From positions 2,108,001-2,172,000 of the forward strand of contig NZ_CP159981.1 of assembly GCF_041380365.1 (NCBI RefSeq): DNA of 64,000 nucleotides, given 5' to 3'. Under the pieces are notes generated by a model. The model saw only the letters and a program-made list of their open reading frames with translations, did no database searches and was not told where the DNA came from. Origin of the DNA: Buchananella sp. 14KM1171 (GTDB taxonomy: Bacteria > Actinomycetota > Actinomycetes > Actinomycetales > Actinomycetaceae). The position numbers were made by a program, and so were the translations under genes. Each line of letters begins with the position of its first letter. Positions within the stretch are counted from its first letter, which is position 1. Positions 25,685 through 35,756 of this stretch are shown piece by piece.

Positions 25685-27364
25685 GTGACTACCTCTATGC
25701 GTGCCCCGGGACCCCTGCCAGCCAACACCATGCGCATAGTCGCGCTTGGAGGACTCGGCGAGGTGGGCCGCAACATGACCGTGCTGGAGGTGGACGGCAA
25801 GCTGCTGGTGGTTGACTGCGGCGTGCTCTTCCCAGAGGAGGCCCAGCCCGGCGTTGACTTGATCCTGCCGGACTTCAGCTACATCGAAGGCCGCATGGAT
25901 GACGTGGTCGGCGTGGTGCTCACCCACGGCCACGAGGACCACATCGGCGCTGTGCCATACCTGCTGAGGCTGCGCGAGGACATCGAGCTGCTGGGCAGCG
26001 AGCTCACCCTGGCCTTCGTCACCCCCAAGCTCGAGGAACACAAAGTCTCGCCCCCCAAGCGAGTGGTAGAGGAAGGCGAGCGAGTCAAGCTTGGCCCCTT
26101 TGACCTGGAATTCGTGGCAGTAAACCACTCCATCCCGGACGCCCTGGCGGTCATGGTGCGCACCAGTGCGGCCACCGCCCTCATCACGGGCGACTTCAAA
26201 ATGGACCAGTTGCCGCTGGATGGGCGCATCACAGACCTGCGTGCTTTTGCCCGGTTGGGCGAGGAAGGCGTGGACATCTTCCTCACGGACTCCACTAACG
26301 CGGAGGTGCCCGGATTCACCACCCCGGAGCGGGAGATCGGCCCGGTGCTGGACTCCGTGTTCGCGGCCGCCACCGGCCAGATCGTGGTGGCCTCCTTCGC
26401 CTCCCACGTCCACCGCGTGCAGCAGGTGCTGGACGCCGCCCACAAGCACGGCCGCCACGTGGCCCTGATCGGCCGCTCCATGGAGCGCAACATGAACATC
26501 GCCGCCGAGCGCGGCTTCCTCACGGTCCCCGACGGCGTGATCAGCGACCTCAAGACCGTTAGCGCCCTGCCCCCGGAGCGGCGCGTCTACATGGCCACCG
26601 GCAGCCAGGGTGAGCCCATGGCTGCCCTGTCCCGCATCGCCCACGGCACCCACTCCACCGTTGAGGTGGGGCCGGGGGACACCGTCATCTTCGCCTCCTC
26701 CCTTATTCCCGGTAACGAGAACTCCGTCTACCGGGTCATCAACGAGCTGACCCGCCTGGGCGCCAAGGTGGTCCACCAGGCCAACGCACGCGTCCACGTC
26801 TCCGGGCACGCCAGCTCCGGCGAACTGCTCTACTGCTACAACATCGTCCAGCCCAAGAACGTCATGCCCATCCACGGCGAGATCCGCCACCTGGTGGCCA
26901 ACGGCGCGCTCGCGGTCAAGACCGGCATCCCCGCCGCCAACGTGATGCTGGCCGAGGACGGTGTGGTGGTGGACGTCTCCGGCGGCAAGGCGCGCATCGC
27001 CGGCCAGGTGCCGTGCGGTCACGTTTACGTGGACGGCTCGAGCGTGGGGGAGATCAGCGAAGCGGAGCTGATGGACCGGCGCATCTTGTCCCAGGAGGGC
27101 TTCGTGTCAGTGTTTGCGGCCGTGGACTTCTCTAGCGGCACCGTGCTCTCCGGCCCCCACATCCAGGCCCGCGGCATGGCGGAGGACGACTCCGCCTTCG
27201 ACCCGATCCTGCCGGAGCTGGACCGCGCCCTGCGCGAGGCGGTCTCCTCGCGCGGCGCAGAGGTGTACCACGCCCAGCAGGCACTGCGGCGGGTTTTGGG
27301 ACGCTTTGTCAGCAGGGAGCTGCGCCGCCGCCCAATGATCGTGCCATTCGTGGTGGAGGCTTGA
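25685..27364 (+). CDS. rnj: Ribonuclease J
   Basis: Metallo-beta-lactamase/beta-CASP RNase with endo- and 5'-3' exonuclease activity, central to RNA turnover in actinobacteria. Seen: LGGLGEVGRNMTVLE, metal motif HGHEDHIG, NHSIPDA, TGDFK, TGSQGEPMAALSRI, SGHASSGELL and HGEIRHL. 559 residues from GTG 25685, placed after GGAGG; a longer start at 25643 adds residues not typical of the family. The dapA-rnj order is conserved in actinobacteria. Two GGCCGACGTCG motifs lie in the 200-bp gap before it (25523-25535, 25586-25596). Confidence 0.97.
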   Translation: MTTSMRAPGPLPANTMRIVALGGLGEVGRNMTVLEVDGKLLVVDCGVLFPEEAQPGVDLILPDFSYIEGRMDDVVGVVLTHGHEDHIGAVPYLLRLREDIELLGSELTLAFVTPKLEEHKVSPPKRVVEEGERVKLGPFDLEFVAVNHSIPDALAVMVRTSAATALITGDFKMDQLPLDGRITDLRAFARLGEEGVDIFLTDSTNAEVPGFTTPEREIGPVLDSVFAAATGQIVVASFASHVHRVQQVLDAAHKHGRHVALIGRSMERNMNIAAERGFLTVPDGVISDLKTVSALPPERRVYMATGSQGEPMAALSRIAHGTHSTVEVGPGDTVIFASSLIPGNENSVYRVINELTRLGAKVVHQANARVHVSGHASSGELLYCYNIVQPKNVMPIHGEIRHLVANGALAVKTGIPAANVMLAEDGVVVDVSGGKARIAGQVPCGHVYVDGSSVGEISEAELMDRRILSQEGFVSVFAAVDFSSGTVLSGPHIQARGMAEDDSAFDPILPELDRALREAVSSRGAEVYHAQQALRRVLGRFVSRELRRRPMIVPFVVEA

Positions 27365-27456
27365 TCATCCGCCGCAGTTTTCGCTCATCAATGTGATAGA
27401 AAATGAGAGTCGCTGCTGATCGAACCTCGCGGTACCGGTCACAGTGCCCAAGAGGT

Positions 27457-27471
27457 ATTGGTCAAGCCAAT
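27457..27471. promoter_or_regulatory. Palindrome upstream of PfkB kinase gene
   Basis: ATTGG-N5-CCAAT, a perfect 5-bp inverted repeat, about 60 nt before the kinase start in a relatively AT-rich 166-bp gap. It could be an operator. CTCAT/ATGAG arms at about 27385-27410 form a second weak hairpin. Confidence 0.35.
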
Positions 27472-27530
27472 GTTGCCTTGCGATACTTCTGGCGTGCGTT
27501 CCCGCGCATAACTGCTTTTGAGGAGAAGAA

Positions 27531-28541
27531 ATGCCGGTGCAAGCCCAGCCTTCTGACATAGGCCAGGCTCCCCTGCCGCGCGCGTTATTTTCCCCGCGCT
27601 TCATCTCTACCGGGTCCGTGGTCATCGACCTGCCGATGTGGGTGGACCACCTGCCCGAACGCGGCGCCGACGTGCTGGCCACCTCGCCCGGCACGGTGGT
27701 GGGAGGCGGCTTCAACGTCGTCTCCGCCGCCGCCCGGCAGGGCGTGTCCGTCTCGCTGGCCTCCCCGCTGGGCACAGGCCCCAACTCCGCGCAGGTGCGC
27801 GTGGCCCTGGCGCAGGAGGGCATCAGCACCCTCTTTGACGACATGGTGGGGGACACGGGCCAGTGCATCGCGCTGGTGGAGTCCACCGGCGAGCGCACCT
27901 TCATCACCACCCTGGGGGTGGAGGCCGAGCCCCAGCGGGAGGACCTGGACGCGCTGCGGCTCTTTGCGGGCGACTACCTGTACGTCTCCGGCTACGACCT
28001 GGCCTACGCCTCCTCCGCCCCCGTGCTGGCCCCTTGGCTGGAGACCCTGCCCGAGGGCGTGGTGCTGGTGATAGACACCGGCCCGATCGTGGACGAGATC
28101 GACCCGGAGCTGCTGCGCCAGGTGCTGTGCCGCGTGGACGTGCTGACCATGAACCGGCGCGAGGCCGTGCTGCTGCAGGAGCGCTTTGGCATGTCCGACT
28201 GGAGCGAGCTGAGCACCCTGATCCGGCCCGGTCGCCTGCTGGTGCGCCGCACCGGCGAGTTCGGCTGCGAGGTGCTGCAAAACGGCTGCGTGGACGTCAC
28301 CACGGTGCCGGCCTACCCGATCGCGCACGCCGTGGACACCACGGGCGCGGGGGACGCGCACACCGGCGTGCTGGTGGCCTCCCTGATGGACGGGATGGAC
28401 GTGCTTAGCGCCGCCGAGCGGGCCAACGTGGCTGCGGCGATCACCTGCCAGCGCCAGGGGCCGGCCACGTGCCCCACCCGCGATGAGATCGACCACACGA
28501 TGGTGGCCTACAAGGAGATGCTGCGGGAACGCGCCTGCTGA
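27531..28541 (+). CDS. PfkB-family sugar kinase
   Basis: Ribokinase-fold kinase, 336 residues. Seen: N-terminal ISTGSVVIDLPMWVDHLPERGADV, the GGGFNVVSAAARQG substrate-lid motif, and signature 2 DTTGAGDAHTGVL with the catalytic Asp. The substrate (ribose, fructose, adenosine or similar) cannot be fixed. ATG at 27531 with ribosome binding site TGAGGAGA. It stands alone between rnj and ftsK, so there is no operon clue. A palindrome upstream suggests regulation. Confidence 0.9.
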   Translation: MPVQAQPSDIGQAPLPRALFSPRFISTGSVVIDLPMWVDHLPERGADVLATSPGTVVGGGFNVVSAAARQGVSVSLASPLGTGPNSAQVRVALAQEGISTLFDDMVGDTGQCIALVESTGERTFITTLGVEAEPQREDLDALRLFAGDYLYVSGYDLAYASSAPVLAPWLETLPEGVVLVIDTGPIVDEIDPELLRQVLCRVDVLTMNRREAVLLQERFGMSDWSELSTLIRPGRLLVRRTGEFGCEVLQNGCVDVTTVPAYPIAHAVDTTGAGDAHTGVLVASLMDGMDVLSAAERANVAAAITCQRQGPATCPTRDEIDHTMVAYKEMLRERAC

Positions 28542-28618
28542 GCGGGCCGCGCGGGCTTGCCCCCACGCGGCCCGGCCTCCCGGTCCCGGCGGGCCGTGCA
28601 GGATAGGTTGGGTCCACT

Positions 28619-31234
28619 ATGAGTGCTGTGCGAAAGCCCAACAAGGTCACCTCCCAGAAGAAGTCAGCCGACCCGGTCCCGCCGCCCCGCCGCAACCTGC
28701 TGGTGCGCATGTGGGGCGGATTCACCGGCGCCTTCGGTTCAGTAGTGCGCGCCATCGGGCGCGGCGAGGCGGCCGACCCCGCGCTGCGCCGCGACGGCAT
28801 CGCCTTCATCCTGCTGGCCCTGGCCATCGTGATCGGCCTGCGCGAGTGGTTCCAGCTCTCCGGCATCCTCGGGGTGGCCCTGCACCACGTGGCCGCCGGC
28901 GCGGTTGGCCTGTACGCGGTGCTGCTACCGCTGCTGCTGGGCTTTGGGGCGCTGCGCATGATGCTGCGCCCGTCGGCGACTTCCCTGCTGGCCCCCACCC
29001 TGGGCGGGATCGGGATGGCCGCCGGGGTCACCGGCATCACGCACATCGCCGTGGGCTCGCCCGCCACCCTGGCCGGTTGGGAGGCGGCCGGGGGCCTGCT
29101 GGGTTTCGTGTTCGGTCACGCCCTGGGCCTGCTGCTCTCGAACTGGGCGGCCGTGCCGGTGCTGATCCTGCTGACCGTCTACGGCCTGCTGCTGGCCACC
29201 TCCACTCCGGTGGCCCAGATCCCCGCCCGCCTGCGCGCCGCCTACGCCGCCGTGACCGGTCGTGGCCAGGTGGACGACGCTGCAGACCCGGCCGCCCTGC
29301 CGCCCAACACCGTGCCCTATGACACCGCAGTCGTGACGGAGGAGGCCCGCGAGTCGTTCTTTGACAAGATGAAGCGGGGAGGTAAGCCGAAGGGCCCGGC
29401 CCCCGAGGTCGAGCAGGCCGGCCCTGAGGGCGACTGGGAAGACGGCGCGGCCGGCCAGGACGTCGGCCCCACCGAGGTAATGGGCGCCGGCCTGCCCACC
29501 CAGCAGCTCGCCTCGGCGCGGGCGGCCGCGAAGGGACGCCCCACCCGCCAGAGCCCCCGGGAGAACGACCAGCTGCCCACGGAGCCGATCAGCCTGGTGG
29601 GGCGGCAGGAGAAGCAGGAGCAGCTGCCCCTGGCCTCCCTGCCCGGCGGCGAGGTGGAGCTCGCGGAAAACCCGGGGGTCACCTACAGCCTGCCGGCCGA
29701 CGACCTGCTCAAGCGCGGCACCCCGCACCAGGAGCGCACCGCCACCAACGATCAGGTGGTGGACGCCCTCACCCAGGTGCTGGAGCAGTTCAACGTAGAC
29801 GCGCAGGTAACCGGCTTCTCCCGCGGCCCGACCGTGACGCGCTACGAGCTCCAGGTGGGCCCGGGCGTGAAGGTGGAACGGATCACCGCCCTGTCCAAGA
29901 ACATCGCCTACGCCGTGGCCTCCCCGGACGTGCGCATCCTGTCCCCGATCCCGGGCAAGTCCGCCATCGGTGTGGAGATCCCCAACACCGACCGCGAGAC
30001 CGTGGCGCTGGGCGACGTGCTGCGCTCCTCCATCGCGCTCGGCAACGACCACCCGCTGCTGGTGGGCGTCGGCAAGGACGTCGAGGGCGGCTTCGTGGTG
30101 GCCAACATGGCCAAGATGCCCCACCTGCTCGTGGCCGGCTCCACCGGCTCCGGTAAGTCCAGCTTCGTCAACTCCATGATCGTCTCGGTGCTGATGCGCT
30201 CCACCCCGGAGGAGGTGCGCCTGATCCTGGTGGACCCCAAGCGCGTGGAGCTGACCGCGTACGAGGGCATCCCGCACCTGATCACCCCGATCATCACCGA
30301 CGCCAAGAAGGCCGCCGAGGCCCTGGAGTGGGTGGTCAAGGAGATGGACTCGCGCTACCAGGACCTGCAGGTGTTCGGCTTCAGGCACGTCGACCAGCTC
30401 AACGAGGCGATCCGCTCCGGCTCCCTGACCGCCCCGCCGGGCAGCGAGCGCGTGCTGACGCCCTACCCCTACATCCTGGTGGTGGTCGACGAGATGGCCG
30501 ACTTGATGATGGTGGCGCCGCGCGACGTGGAGGCCTCCATCCAGCGCATCACCCAGCTGGCGCGCGCCGCCGGCATCCACCTGGTGCTGGCCACCCAGCG
30601 CCCCTCCGTGGACGTCATCACCGGCCTGATCAAGGCCAACGTGCCCGCCCGCCTGGCCTTCGCCACCACCTCGCTGGCCGACTCCCGCGTCATCCTGGAC
30701 TCCCCGGGCGCGGAGAAGCTGATCGGTCAGGGCGACGCCCTGTTCCAGCCCGCCAACGCCTCCAAGCCGATGCGCGTGCAGGGCGCCTGGGTGGGGGAGG
30801 ACGAGATCGCCTCCGTGGTGGAGCACGTCAAGCAGCAGCTGCGCCCCAAGTACGTGGAGAACGTGATCGCGCCCGCCGCGCAGAAAAAGATCGAGGAGGA
30901 GGTGGGCGACGACCTGGACCTGATGCTGCAGGCCGCCGAGCTCATCATCTCCTCCCAGTTCGGCTCCACCTCCATGCTGCAGCGCAAGCTGCGGGTGGGA
31001 TTTGCCAAGGCCGGTCGCCTCATGGACCTGCTGGAGTCGCGCGGCGTGGTGGGCCCCTCCGAGGGTGCTAAGGCCCGCGCCGTGCTGGTACCGGTGGACG
31101 ACCTGCAGCCCACCCTGGCCCGCCTGCGCGGGCAGAGCGTGCCCGCCCCGAGCTTCGAGGACGCCTGGGCGTACGCCGAGGAGGACGAGGGCGAGGAGAG
31201 CGAGGACGCCTGGGGCCTGACCGGGCGGGAGTAG
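28619..31234 (+). CDS. ftsK: DNA translocase FtsK/SpoIIIE
   Basis: Septum-anchored hexameric motor that pumps chromosomal DNA and aids dimer resolution. 871 residues: four TM segments in the first 200 residues ([30 protein letters not shown] and others), a charged linker at about 205-360, the alpha and beta motor domains with Walker [12 protein letters not shown] (about residue 505) and Walker [13 protein letters not shown], and a C-terminal gamma winged helix ([24 protein letters not shown]). ATG at 28619 with TAGGTT 9 nt upstream. The linker is short compared with E. coli FtsK. Confidence 0.97.
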   Translation: MSAVRKPNKVTSQKKSADPVPPPRRNLLVRMWGGFTGAFGSVVRAIGRGEAADPALRRDGIAFILLALAIVIGLREWFQLSGILGVALHHVAAGAVGLYAVLLPLLLGFGALRMMLRPSATSLLAPTLGGIGMAAGVTGITHIAVGSPATLAGWEAAGGLLGFVFGHALGLLLSNWAAVPVLILLTVYGLLLATSTPVAQIPARLRAAYAAVTGRGQVDDAADPAALPPNTVPYDTAVVTEEARESFFDKMKRGGKPKGPAPEVEQAGPEGDWEDGAAGQDVGPTEVMGAGLPTQQLASARAAAKGRPTRQSPRENDQLPTEPISLVGRQEKQEQLPLASLPGGEVELAENPGVTYSLPADDLLKRGTPHQERTATNDQVVDALTQVLEQFNVDAQVTGFSRGPTVTRYELQVGPGVKVERITALSKNIAYAVASPDVRILSPIPGKSAIGVEIPNTDRETVALGDVLRSSIALGNDHPLLVGVGKDVEGGFVVANMAKMPHLLVAGSTGSGKSSFVNSMIVSVLMRSTPEEVRLILVDPKRVELTAYEGIPHLITPIITDAKKAAEALEWVVKEMDSRYQDLQVFGFRHVDQLNEAIRSGSLTAPPGSERVLTPYPYILVVVDEMADLMMVAPRDVEASIQRITQLARAAGIHLVLATQRPSVDVITGLIKANVPARLAFATTSLADSRVILDSPGAEKLIGQGDALFQPANASKPMRVQGAWVGEDEIASVVEHVKQQLRPKYVENVIAPAAQKKIEEEVGDDLDLMLQAAELIISSQFGSTSMLQRKLRVGFAKAGRLMDLLESRGVVGPSEGAKARAVLVPVDDLQPTLARLRGQSVPAPSFEDAWAYAEEDEGEESEDAWGLTGRE

Positions 31235-31254
31235 CCCCCGCCGCCCACGCTCGC

Positions 31255-32541
31255 TCAGCGCGGGCGCGGCAGCGGCGTTGGGGCCGGCCCAGTGGGGGTG
31301 TAGGGCTCGGTGCGCAGCAGCGCGTCGCCGCCCATGACCTCCAGCAGCCCCTCCCAGCGGGCCTGAATCTGCCCCTCGGAGAGGGTCAGGCCCTCCGGGC
31401 GTTCCCCGGCGGCCAGCTGCGGCAGCGGGTGCACGCGGTGACCGCCGTCGGTGTCGGTGGTGTGCGCCGTCCAGGTCATGTTGGTCTGGGCCGGGCCGCC
31501 GCCGGCGGGCAGCGTCACCTCCAGCACCGGGAAGAGCCCGACGGGGGAGAGCGGCGCGCAGCACTCCGGGGTCTGGTTGGAGATGTAGTTGCCGCTGCCG
31601 TAGGAGATCCAGGTGTTACCCACCTTCTCGATGGGTTGGGGCACGTGCACGTGGTTGCCGAAGATCGCGTCGAACTGCCCGGTCTCGGCCAGGGCCTGGG
31701 CCTCCGCGCGCTGCTCCGGGGTGGGTTCGCTGACGTACTCGGCGCCCCACTGGATCTGCAGCACCACCACGTCGGCGCCGGCGGCGCGGGCCGCGCGGGC
31801 CCGCTCCGCCATGGTGGCCGTGTCGTTGAGCACCACGGACCACGGCGCCTGCTCCGGCAGGGGGATGCCGTTGGTGCCGTAGGTGGAGGAGAACTGGGCG
31901 ACCGTGACGGTGCGCCCGCCGCGCTCCAGCTGGTAGAGCTGGGGCGCGGCGGCCTCGGCCTCGCTGCGCCCGGTGCCGGCGGCACCGAGCCCGGCGGCGT
32001 CCGTGGCGTCCAGGGTGGTGACCACCCCTTCCCAGCCCCGGTCCAGGGAGTGGTTGGAGGCCGTGGCGCACCCGTCCCACCCGGCGCTCTTCAGGCTCGG
32101 GATCACGTCGGGGTCCATGCCGAACATGGGGTAGCCGCTCACCTCCCAGCCCGGTGGGCTCTGCGGCACCTCCAGCCCGCACAGCGCCAGGTCCACCCCG
32201 GCCGTCCACGCCGCGAAGGGGGCCATGATGCCGCTGAGGTCGCCGTCTGGGGCGCTGTCGTAGACCGGCATGTGGGTGAGCACGTCCCCGGCGTAGCCGA
32301 TCGTGAAGCTCACGCTCTGCGCGGTTGGTGAGGGGGCGGTACTGGTGGCGGCGGCGGGGGCGGGCGTCGTCGTCCCCTGAGCGGCGGAGGAGGGGGCCGC
32401 AGTGCTGGGCGCCGCGCTAGGGGGCAGCGGCCCCTCGCCCAGCATTCCCTGCAGGGCGAAGGTCAGGCCGGTGCCGATCGCTAGTCCTGCCACGACGCCG
32501 ATGGCGATGGTCTGCGCGAGCCGGCCGCGAGAGCTGGTCAT
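31255..32541 (-). CDS. CapA/PgsA-type metallophosphatase-like exported protein
   Basis: Poly-gamma-glutamate/capsule synthesis CapA-family protein, 428 residues. An N-terminal signal anchor (about residues 9-30: TIAIGVVAGLAIGTGLTFAL) is followed by a Pro/Ala/Ser/Thr-rich linker to residue 75, then the calcineurin-like domain: IGYAGDVLTH, ASNHSLDRGWEG, QWGAEY and GNHVHVPQPIE. The cell-surface function is not specified by context, since no cap/pgs operon is present. ATG at 32541 with a strong AGGAGG ribosome binding site. Convergent with ftsK, with only 20 bp between them. Confidence 0.87.
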   Translation of the reverse strand: MTSSRGRLAQTIAIGVVAGLAIGTGLTFALQGMLGEGPLPPSAAPSTAAPSSAAQGTTTPAPAAATSTAPSPTAQSVSFTIGYAGDVLTHMPVYDSAPDGDLSGIMAPFAAWTAGVDLALCGLEVPQSPPGWEVSGYPMFGMDPDVIPSLKSAGWDGCATASNHSLDRGWEGVVTTLDATDAAGLGAAGTGRSEAEAAAPQLYQLERGGRTVTVAQFSSTYGTNGIPLPEQAPWSVVLNDTATMAERARAARAAGADVVVLQIQWGAEYVSEPTPEQRAEAQALAETGQFDAIFGNHVHVPQPIEKVGNTWISYGSGNYISNQTPECCAPLSPVGLFPVLEVTLPAGGGPAQTNMTWTAHTTDTDGGHRVHPLPQLAAGERPEGLTLSEGQIQARWEGLLEVMGGDALLRTEPYTPTGPAPTPLPRPR

Positions 32542-32656
32542 TGATCCTCCTAATCGGGGGTGTACAGGCCAACGGTAGGGGCTCGCCCCTCGCTTTGGTG
32601 GCGCGCCCCACCGTGGAGTGGTAATCCGGTGTGTGGCGGCGCGCTATCGTGGCTGC

Positions 32657-33241
32657 ATGACTTCCCGCCCAGTTTCAATGTGGAACCCCGCCAACCTGAT
32701 GACGATGGCCAGGCTGGTGATGGTGCCGGTGTTCGTGTGGCTGTTCCTGGTGGGCACGACGCAGGCGCGCTGGTGGGCGGTGGCGGTGTTCGTGGTGGCC
32801 GCTTTCACCGACATGGCGGATGGCTACCTGGCGCGCCGCTACAACTGGATCACCAACTTCGGCAAGCTGGCGGACCCGATCGCGGACAAGGCGCTGGTGA
32901 TCGGCGCCCTGGTGCTGCTGACGTGGGAGGGCAGCCTGTGGTGGTGGGTGGCCCCGGTGATCATCGTGCGGGAGCTGGGGATCACGTTGATGCGCCTATT
33001 CCTGGCGAGGGTGGAGGTGATCGCCGCCTCCTGGATGGGCAAGCTCAAGACGGTCTGTCAGCTGGGTTTCATCACCTTCCTGCTGGTGCCGTGGTCCACG
33101 TTCGCCGCGCCCGGCGCGGTGGTGGGGATGGCGTGGTTGACGCGCGCCCTGATTGTGGTGGCGGTGGCGCTGACCCTGTGGAGCGGCGGGCAGTACGTGG
33201 TGGCCGCCGTGCGGTCTGCGCGCGGGCGCCGCGCTGCGTGA
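32657..33241 (+). CDS. pgsA: CDP-diacylglycerol--glycerol-3-phosphate 3-phosphatidyltransferase
   Basis: Membrane enzyme making phosphatidylglycerol phosphate. Contains the CDP-alcohol phosphotransferase signature DG-x2-AR-x8-G-x3-D-x3-D, seen as DGYLARR...GKLADPIAD at about residues 55-78, with several TM helices around it and the N-terminal [11 protein letters not shown]. 194 residues. ATG at 32657; a TATCGT -10 ends 6 nt before it, so it is leaderless. The place before clgR fits the actinobacterial order ftsK-pgsA-(cinA)-clgR-recA; cinA lies after recX here. Confidence 0.95.
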   Translation: MTSRPVSMWNPANLMTMARLVMVPVFVWLFLVGTTQARWWAVAVFVVAAFTDMADGYLARRYNWITNFGKLADPIADKALVIGALVLLTWEGSLWWWVAPVIIVRELGITLMRLFLARVEVIAASWMGKLKTVCQLGFITFLLVPWSTFAAPGAVVGMAWLTRALIVVAVALTLWSGGQYVVAAVRSARGRRAA

Positions 33242-33347
33242 ACGGGCCGATTTTCGCCCGGTCGGGGCGGGGTGGCCGACGTCGCAGCGGGACCTCGCGG
33301 CGGGCGGCGGCCGCAGCGCGCGCCTGTGGGTATTCAGCCAACACTCA

Positions 33348-33353
33348 TATAAC
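33348..33353 (+). promoter_or_regulatory. Candidate -10 box for clgR
   Basis: TATAAC, 18 nt before the clgR ATG, followed by ribosome binding site TAAGGT. The gap 33242-33347 contains a GTGGCCGACGTCG repeat motif (33272-33284). Confidence 0.45.
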
Positions 33354-33371
33354 GTCGGTAAGGTTGGACTC

Positions 33372-33806
33372 ATGAACACGAACAGTGCTCCGATGTCCTC
33401 TGGCTCCAGCAACGTTCAGCGCCGTCTGACGGGACGGACGCCGATGGCTACCCCTGCGGCGGCAAGGTACGGTAGGCCTGTGAATCAGACTCCAGCTTCG
33501 GCGGCCGCGACCCCGATCCTTCGCAGCGAGATCGGCGACGTGCTGCGCGATCTGCGCCTGAAGCAGGGCCGGACTCTGCGGGAGGTTTCTGCGGACGCGC
33601 GCGTGTCGCTGGGCTACCTCAGCGAGGTGGAGCGCGGGCAGAAGGAGGCTTCCTCCGAGCTGCTCGGCGCGATCTGCGTGGCGCTGGGGGTGCCGCTGTC
33701 CCTGCTGCTGCGCGAGGTGAGCGACCGGATCGCCGCGATCGAGGGCGTGCAGGTTCCTGACACCGTGCCGGATGCATTCATGCCTGAGGTTGCTCGTTTC
33801 AGCTGA
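33372..33806 (+). CDS. clgR: XRE-family regulator, ClgR-like
   Basis: DNA-binding activator of clp protease and related stress genes in actinobacteria. The C-terminal two thirds is the [55 protein letters not shown]. The end [13 protein letters not shown] resembles the ClgR/CRP-like terminal degradation motif of the family. 144 residues; the first 45 are Ser/Thr/Ala-rich and variable. ATG with AAGG 8 nt upstream. The neighbours DUF3046 and recA support the assignment. Confidence 0.88.
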   Translation: MNTNSAPMSSGSSNVQRRLTGRTPMATPAAARYGRPVNQTPASAAATPILRSEIGDVLRDLRLKQGRTLREVSADARVSLGYLSEVERGQKEASSELLGAICVALGVPLSLLLREVSDRIAAIEGVQVPDTVPDAFMPEVARFS

Positions 33807-33824
33807 GCTTGGGCGGGCGACGCG

Positions 33825-33868
33825 CCTGCGGGCCACGAGATAGTCTCGTGGCCCGCAGGCTTTTGTTT
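33825..33868 (+). terminator. Rho-independent terminator of clgR
   Basis: A perfect 16-bp stem (33825-33840 with 33844-33859), a TAG loop, then CTTTTGTTTT. It ends just before the DUF3046 ribosome binding site. Confidence 0.92.
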
Positions 33869-33885
33869 TGGGAAAGGGCGGGGTT

Positions 33886-34101
33886 TTGAAGCAGAGCGAG
33901 TTCCGGGCGGCGTTGGCGCTGACTTTCGGGGACGTGCTGGGGCCCTCTTACGCCCAGGACGTGCACCTGCCGGGCTTTGGGGCCACGGCGGCGCAGGCGT
34001 TGGAGGCGGGGGCGGAGCCGCTGGAGGTGTGGCACGCCCTGTGTGACGCGCTGGAGCGGCCCGACGCGAAGTGGGCCCACCGGGGCAGGGCCCGCAAGTG
34101 A
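33886..34101 (+). CDS. DUF3046 family protein (C-terminus replaced by island)
   Basis: 71 residues from TTG 33886, with ribosome binding site GGAAAGG 8 nt upstream. It matches the actinobacterial DUF3046 proteins encoded between clgR and recA: SEFRAALALTFGDVLGPSYAQDVHL, GATAAQALEAGAEPLEVWHALCDALERP. The function is unknown. The 3' end (34006-34086) is repeated at 38067-38147. The two copies have different last codons (RARK here, AVNRR there), so the island insertion swapped the C-terminal tail. Confidence 0.88.
   Translation: MKQSEFRAALALTFGDVLGPSYAQDVHLPGFGATAAQALEAGAEPLEVWHALCDALERPDAKWAHRGRARK
34006..34086 (+). repeat. 81-bp direct repeat flanking RM island, left copy
   Basis: Identical to 38067-38147 except one base (G/A). 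It lies in the 3' part of the DUF3046 gene. Together with the right copy it delimits about 4 kb of lower-GC DNA. Confidence 0.93.
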
Positions 34102-34240
34102 CAGCAGACAAGCCCCGCCGGCCCGACGGTGGTGACAATGGATGTGTTCTGCGTGAACCTGCTAACAGCGTCGCGGTTGTAGCGAGGCAATGCCTGAACG
34201 GGCGCGGGCAGCCGGGCTGCCGGAGGTCCGAGAGCTGAAC

Positions 34241-34268
34241 TTGAGTTGTTAGTGCCGCTAGATACGAT
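34241..34268 (+). promoter_or_regulatory. Promoter of RM operon, leaderless
   Basis: TTGAGT (34241-34246), 16-nt spacer, TACGAT (34263-34268). The methyltransferase ATG is at 34275, 6 nt past the -10, so transcription should start at or next to the start codon. No ribosome binding site is seen. Confidence 0.6.
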
Positions 34269-34274
34269 TGATGA

Positions 34275-35756
34275 ATGTTCGTCAGTGACGTCTTAGATGT
34301 AGCTGAGCGTGAGCGGGCAGCGGCCCTCGCACGCATCGATTCAACTACGCAGGGGGCCTTGGGACAGTTCTTCACCCCGGTTTCCGCCGCCCAGTTGATC
34401 GCTGGCTTCCCCGCCTTACCTATCACAGGACATCTCCGGCTGTTAGACCCAGGCGCGGGCTCTGGTGCTCTCACAGCCGCGTTTGTGCACCGTGTCCTAG
34501 TTGAGCGTCCCGATGTAACCGTTGAAGTGGTCGCCATCGAGCGAGATCCGTGCGTGATTCCCCACCTTCGTGCCACGATGGCGGCCTGCGAACAAGCCTC
34601 GGATGGAAGAGTGCAAACAACCGTACTCAAGGCAGACTTCATTTTGGATTCAACAGGCATCGCTCCAAAAATAGACATAAACGGTACGTTCGACTTGGTA
34701 ATACAAAACCCGCCATATGGCAAGCTTGCGGCAAAAAGTAGTCATAGGCTTGCGTTGAAGCAAAGCGGCGTGGATGTTCCCAATCTATATGCGGCATTCC
34801 TCGTAATCGGCATAGCTGCGTTGAAGCAAGGTGGACAGCTTGTTGCGATCACGCCAAGGTCCTTTTTCAATGGTCCGTACTTTGAGGCATTCCGGCGCCA
34901 TTTTCTAGAGCATGTTGCCCTGGAGCGTATTCACGTTTTTGATTCTAGGTCATCTGTCTTCTCGGACACAGGGGTTTTGCAAGAAAACGTGGTCTTCGTA
35001 GCGAGGCGGGGTGGGGACGCGTCCAACGTGCAGTTGTCTGCAAGTAAGGACCATCTGGGAGAAATTGAGTCTAAGACCGTCCCCTACACGTCTGTAGTTA
35101 TGCCGAGTGACACCCATCGATTCATCAGGATTGCTGCAGAGAACTCAGACAACGCAGCAGTTGCAACGGTTCTCTCACAGCCGTGCGTGCTCAGCGACTT
35201 AGGTGTGCAGGTGTCGACTGGGCGAGTCGTAGACTATCGATCCAGACAGGCGCTGAGTACCGTTGAGCGGTCGGGGGCAGTTCCTCTTTTGTATCCTGGC
35301 AATCTCAAGTCCGGTGGCGTCTCGTGGCCCAGTGACATTCGCAAGCCGCAGTGGTTTGTTCCTGTTGGTGCGAAAGAGCGCGCAATGCTTTTCCCTGCTG
35401 GGTGGTATGTCTTGGTCAAAAGGTTTAGCTCAAAGGAAGAGAAGCGGCGCATTGTGGCATCAGTTCTCTCTCCGGATGACTTTCCTGGAGAAATCGCTTT
35501 TGAAAATCATCTCAATGTTCTTCATTGTGGCGGTGCTGGGCTGACAAGAGACTTAGCCCTGGGGATCTGTGCGTGGCTAAACTCCGCCACCATCGACAAG
35601 TTCTTTAGAACTTTTTCTGGGCATACCCAGGTTAATGCTACAGATTTGAGATGTTTGCGTTTTCCCGGCAGGGAAGACCTGCTTGCGATGGGGTGCATGC
35701 CCGAAGAAGTCGAAGGGAGCGAGCGCAATTTAAAGGGTGGGGTGAAGGTTGCATGA
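34275..35756 (+). CDS. Type II DNA adenine-N6 methyltransferase (BsuBI/PstI-type system)
   Basis: Protects host DNA from the endonuclease encoded next. 493 residues: GQFFTP near residue 31, SAM-binding motif I LLDPGAGSGAL, catalytic motif IV NPPYGK, and a C-terminal target-recognition region. This is the gamma-class architecture of M.TaqI/M.PstI-type enzymes. The pairing with a BsuBI/PstI-family nuclease suggests the target CTGCAG. The stop overlaps the endonuclease ATG by ATGA. GC content and codon use are clearly lower than in flanking genes, a sign of transfer. Confidence 0.92.
   Translation: MFVSDVLDVAERERAAALARIDSTTQGALGQFFTPVSAAQLIAGFPALPITGHLRLLDPGAGSGALTAAFVHRVLVERPDVTVEVVAIERDPCVIPHLRATMAACEQASDGRVQTTVLKADFILDSTGIAPKIDINGTFDLVIQNPPYGKLAAKSSHRLALKQSGVDVPNLYAAFLVIGIAALKQGGQLVAITPRSFFNGPYFEAFRRHFLEHVALERIHVFDSRSSVFSDTGVLQENVVFVARRGGDASNVQLSASKDHLGEIESKTVPYTSVVMPSDTHRFIRIAAENSDNAAVATVLSQPCVLSDLGVQVSTGRVVDYRSRQALSTVERSGAVPLLYPGNLKSGGVSWPSDIRKPQWFVPVGAKERAMLFPAGWYVLVKRFSSKEEKRRIVASVLSPDDFPGEIAFENHLNVLHCGGAGLTRDLALGICAWLNSATIDKFFRTFSGHTQVNATDLRCLRFPGREDLLAMGCMPEEVEGSERNLKGGVKVA

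Noticed and set aside
28925..31564. 879-codon minus-strand frame opposite ftsK
   Set aside because: A GC-rich antisense shadow, His/Gly-rich with no domain; ftsK on the plus strand is certain.
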